A stretch of DNA of 64,000 nt from Morella rubra (lineage: Eukaryota > Streptophyta > Magnoliopsida > Fagales > Myricaceae), in NCBI GenBank assembly GCA_003952965.2, contig CM025850.1, positions 25,541,800-25,605,799 of the forward strand. Reading direction: 5' to 3'. Below, piece after piece: positions 59,401-64,000 of this stretch. Below the pieces are notes generated by a model. That model did not search any database and was not told where the DNA came from. It worked only from the letters and a program-made list of their open reading frames with translations. Every line of letters begins with the position of its first letter. The stretch's first letter is position 1. A program made the position numbers and the translations under genes.

Positions 59401-62400
59401 AAAAACGAAAACCTAGTGGCTCTTGGATCACAAACTCGATATTCTTTTAGTTCCGCATATCTATATATGCAATAGACATTCTTCCTACAACATAGTACAA
59501 ACATCGTATATTAATAGCTAGTAAATCCATAGAAATGATCTGTTCAGCATCCAGTCACATGCAACATCCAAACAACTTACAAAAGTATCCTAATCTACAA
59601 TTCCCGAACTAACGAAAATAATACAATCAGCGACAACCTAATAAAATAAGATGAGTTCCAACTCACTAATAACGTTCCAAAATAACTTGCAAGAAAAGTA
59701 TTCAGACAAACATCAATGCTAGCAGTTAACTCTAACCTAACTCGGGATCTATATTCCCCATTCTGACCTTATTATGGTTAATATCACCTTGAAGTTGTTC
59801 TGGGCATAGTACGTAAAGAAGACTTTTATACATAAACTAAGTGCAGAAATAAACATCTTCCTCACGTCAAGCTCCCAGTTCGACAACACGATTTATATCC
59901 CACTACTTGTGAACTTCTACTATTAGCTCAAACCTGTTGCATATATAGTCTCTAATTACTACATCTAATCTCAGTTTATTCATATACAACACATGATTTT
60001 CAACATCTTGCTCCGCCGAAAAAACTCATTGACCTAAGAACGGCGATCTCAACATAACAGGCGCTTTTGTGGGCATCGCCCTACATGACATTACCCTATC
60101 TCCTCTAAGACATATCCAGTATTGGCGTCCAAGCGTAACGCTTTCATACGAATATTGTTTTTCTCAGCATCAGGCTTTCTCTTCTTTTGTGAATTTGGGA
60201 TCACCCAAATTTCGCTTCTGCTTTCAAATCCATTTCTTTCGCATACTAGTCTCTAGAAAATCAAATCTTTTATTCAATCATGTAAAATCACTCTCATATA
60301 CAAATCCAAGATTTAAAAAAAACTTAATGTTTCACAAATAGAATTTTCCAAAAAAGTTTACTTCATACAAATACAATTTGTACACCTCTCTTGACAACCA
60401 AGCGCAAAATCCCTGCTCTCTACCCAGCTCACCTTGTTGTACTTTTGACTTTCTATATATCGCTACAAATTTTCTTATCTGATCTCGTTCACCAACCTCT
60501 TTCTTTTTTTTAAGCCCAAAATATGTTAAGATACTATCCAATTACTCACTTTTCAAATAAATACTATAGGCAAATTTCAAATGGAAATTTTTCTATAAGA
60601 GATAATAATTTCCAAGCGCAACGATGAACGCGATTTGAGCCATTATGCTTCGTTGTATTTATAATTCAATTCATTTGCAATTTCTCTCGTTGCCTCTCAT
60701 CTTTCTTCCACACCCTCTCTCATGCAACACATACAATTTCTTTCTCGTACGCCTTACTCTCCTCCGAACATTTTTAGATAAACACAAAACTTAATAATAT
60801 TAGTGATTATCGAAAAAACTTCTTCAGTGAAAATACTGCGAAACCTCTCAAGTTAAGCCTCTGATTATTCTTCACTTATCCCATATGTCACCATTTATGT
60901 TGTACCCCACGCGCACGCACTTATGACAGGACCCCCATGCCAGTACAAGTGGATTTGCACTCGACGCTAATTTCAGCTCCTACTAATATTAATACCTCAT
61001 CTTATAAATTCATGCAAACTGTATATCTGTATAGATTACTAATACCAAAATGCCACGTCAATCAAGTTAGTAGTATCTTTGCACACACATTGCTCTCGAT
61101 TCCACATACTTAACCACGAATTGAGCTCCCACATCCAAGAACAAAAATCCCACTTTACCCCTCCAGCCTTGCAAGCACAAAGAGAGATTATTTAAAAAAG
61201 CACATCTATCCCAAATTCTTCCGATTGAAACTTTTACGTTTTGTATATATACCTTTATGTACTATCACCCCACTTATACTAACCATGAACAATAAACCAA
61301 ACCAAATAATACATTCACCTCTATCAAACAACTTACTCACCCCACGATCTTCAACCCCATCTTATATCAATAGTATGTCTTCTGTTCTTACCAGAACCAT
61401 ATGCATCCAACTCCCTTTCATCCCACATTACAACACAGTCTTTATCTATAAAGCGTCCATCTCCCAATCCTTCTCCCGCGCTCAACCTACTGTTACAACT
61501 ACAGACCGCAAATGGCCTCCAGGAAGCCAATTTAGAAACAAAATCCACGTCACCATTGGGGTCTGCTCACCTTCGAAATCTCTCCATCTTATATCACCTA
61601 ACCACTTAATGAACTTGCACATCTTTCGAACACCATGACCCAACAAGTTTTTATCAGCTTTAGTCAAAGAGAATTCCTTTGCCTTCCTGATCCGACCAAA
61701 CCCAAAACAAACAAAATCACTTATTCTCTTACCTATTCATTGTACAAACCATCTAAACAAGACACATACCCATTATCAAAACAACAAACTAAACCAACCA
61801 TTAGACAAACAACCCTTACCCGTAAATTGTTAATTTATAACCGATGTCTCAGACATCACACTAAAACAAAACCTCTCTCAACTCACAGTCCTCTCTACCC
61901 ATACTCTTGAGATCCCACAGACCACTTGTTCGAATCATTAATCACAGACTTGATAATCTTGGTTCCTTGTCAACCCATTAACAACACTTTCATTTTTACA
62001 CCACAAAACTAAAAAAAATGTAGATATACATATACACTTACAATATCTCCCTCCTTAGCACAATATTAATTATACAATACCAATTTCTCCTACTCAAACC
62101 ATACCAAATTCTTCTATTCAGATCCCAGCTATTTATTTCATCTTAAACGTTTAGATCCGCACGATCTCTAAAGCCCGTGAAAAAGGCAGTCCATCATACC
62201 ACACCTCCGAAATCCATATCACATCCTTGATTCACATCTAAAGAACAAAATAAATACAATTTCAATACTATCATTCCCTCAAATCTGAACAATAACATAA
62301 ACAGCTTACAGTCACAAGGTCCTCGTATCTCGTCAACCGAATTGCCTTGCATATCCCGAGCCATTTTCTGCACAAGCCCCATAAGCTAACACAATATCAC

Positions 62401-64000
62401 AGGTGATTGTATAGTCCACACAATACCAATTATCACTTCTCCACCGCATCCCGACCTCCTAGCTCTTTTACAACCACAACACCTTACGAGACAGCATATA
62501 CTACCAATTTCAACAGTCAAGATAGCTTATCACTCAAGGGGCTAAGTAGAGCTACAGGACACATCGAAGCTGTCAGATAATCCCACATACCTCTGATTTG
62601 CAACAAAAATGACTTACCCTGAAGGAGTCAAGTTGTCAACTAATACGATCGCCATGCCCCACAGTAATGGTAAGAAAATCGGACCATCTAACTGCCTTAC
62701 AGTAATGGACAGTCTTTCAGAGCCACGTGCTTTTTTGGTCATACCTTTTGCTACCCAGTATACTATTCTTTCCCTTCCCATAGCCACCAAGTTACGAAAA
62801 GCTCTTTTTTGGCGTACGGTCATGTCGAGATCAGCTAGCTATGCTTCGGTATCGCCCTCGTCTTCAGAACGTCCCTCTAAAAAACGCTAATTTCCCTATA
62901 CCAAGAAATTTTATTCTTAGTATGCTTCTATTCTTTTCATTTTTGTTATGCGAAATCGTTATTATAGAAAACCCTTATTTAGCTAAATTTTGATTCTACC
63001 GCGCCCTAATTGTATTATTTCTCCACGTTACACTGACATAGGATCTAAATTCTCTAGCCTATTTCCAGCCTGGCTATAAAATGGGTTATTGAAATCTCTT
63101 CACAACGATTGACATTAATATTTGAATTTAGGATATTCTCTTATAGATTTTTGGACAAGAAATTTCATGTGTCTTCCTATGCACACATACTTGACTGCCT
63201 TAGCCTACAGAGATAATCCATCTTGTATCGGCCGTAGAGCGACTTGAGGATTTTGTAGAATTTCCATATGACATCCGAAAGGATTGTCAGACGGACTTTG
63301 TCCTTGCTTAGCACAAGCTTCATTTGAAGCTCAGAAAGTACGTCAAGGATTCTTCTACCGAGAAGAACTCTACTTTCATTGACTCCGGAGTGAACGACAA
63401 GCAACCTATTTACACTCCACTTATCCCAGTACAAGCTGTTAAATCCAATCCTATAAAAACACACTCAGATAAGGAACCACCAAAGAGATTACTTTACCTC
63501 AATACCAGAGTATCCAAGTTCCACTCTTGGACAATCTGATTACATTTTTACTTAATCTGTCCATACACACTATGTCCATCTCTCCCTTCAAATAACAGGT
63601 ACACCACCGAACCTGACTTCTAAACTGTTGCACGACCTATTGTTCCAACGGAGCCATCTTTTATAACAATGACAAAGAAAAATTGGTTTATCACCCTGTT
63701 ACCTACCTTCTACTATTAAACAGAGATATGTGAAGCAGAAAAAGAAGAATAATCTCTACTGATTGAAGACTTTAGAGCCAGCCTAACTTTATAGTCCCCC
63801 CTTGATTCTACGCAATTACCTGTACCCGTGCAAAGCATTCCTACATAGTTGACATGATGGAAGGCTATGGACATCTTCAAGATTATTGGTGTGACTGGAC
63901 GAGTCATTCTAGATTGACCTGCATTCTTCTTAAAACCTTAACTGCCCTCTTCACAATACCTCCTCTCGATTACTAAAGCGCCACCTCGCATATTGTATAT
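59400..64000. other. Strongly G-poor plus strand, no gene recognised
   Basis: Composition is extreme: for example 61261-61320 has one G against nineteen C, and 61741-61800 two G against eighteen C. Open frames on the plus strand (61225-61638, 61635-61910) look like by-products of stop-codon scarcity under this composition, rich in Thr, Pro, Asn and Ser. On the minus strand short frames near 62614-62823 and 63177-63464 are basic and hydrophobic but match no family I know. A degenerate retroelement is the most likely explanation. Confidence 0.5.

Noticed and set aside
61225..61910. Two consecutive plus-strand frames of 137 and 91 codons
   Set aside because: The local lack of G makes TAG and TGA rare, so long open frames are expected; residues are compositionally biased and match no family.
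62609..62890. Overlapping plus and minus frames near 62.7 kb as possible polyprotein pieces
   Set aside because: Looked for reverse transcriptase, integrase and protease motifs on both strands and found none; kept only as part of a probable decayed element.

Overview
This is nuclear DNA of a flowering plant, most likely a woody eudicot. It is AT-rich, its genes have many short exons and GT-AG introns, and transposon debris separates them. No plasmid, phage, CRISPR, rRNA or tRNA feature was seen. Gene models were rebuilt by eye from splice sites, reading phase and family knowledge; no search was run.

Four genes look intact where visible. (1) The 5' two thirds of an aminoalcoholphosphotransferase (AAPT1 type, membrane phospholipid synthesis) lies on the minus strand at the left edge, with nine coding exons recovered, including a 10-nt microexon. 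(2) A complete seven-exon ESF2/ABT1-like RRM protein (ribosome biogenesis, 338 residues) lies on the minus strand at 6650-9008. (3) and (4) Two group III WRKY transcription factors stand head to head at 47026-48150 (minus, 305 residues) and 50951-52299 (plus, 280 residues) around a 2.8 kb shared upstream region. They share exon structure and are evidently an inverted paralogous pair.

The rest is decaying gene fragments and mobile elements. From 12 to 24 kb there is the terminal exon of a PRPP synthetase inside a low-copy repeat, a hAT-like element with an 8-bp target duplication and a nested MITE, a GRF zinc-finger fragment, a frameshifted F-box-like gene, a receptor-kinase pseudogene, a small unrecognised two-piece gene and a 210-bp near-perfect palindrome. 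From 28.3 to 39.2 kb there is a recent tandem duplication of a 5.4-kb block. Each copy carries three perfect hairpins, a captured receptor-kinase fragment on the minus strand, a Myb/SANT-like gene on the plus strand and a short-period array. The second copy runs straight into an internally deleted MULE transposase gene (39727-41332). A GRF pseudogene and a CACTA element remnant follow, up to 46.7 kb.

From about 52.4 kb to the right edge no intact gene was recognised. This stretch begins with TGTCACGCCCC-type repeats that contain two diverged copies of a paired-hairpin module. It then continues as more than 8 kb with a very strong strand asymmetry (plus strand rich in A and C, almost empty of G in places).
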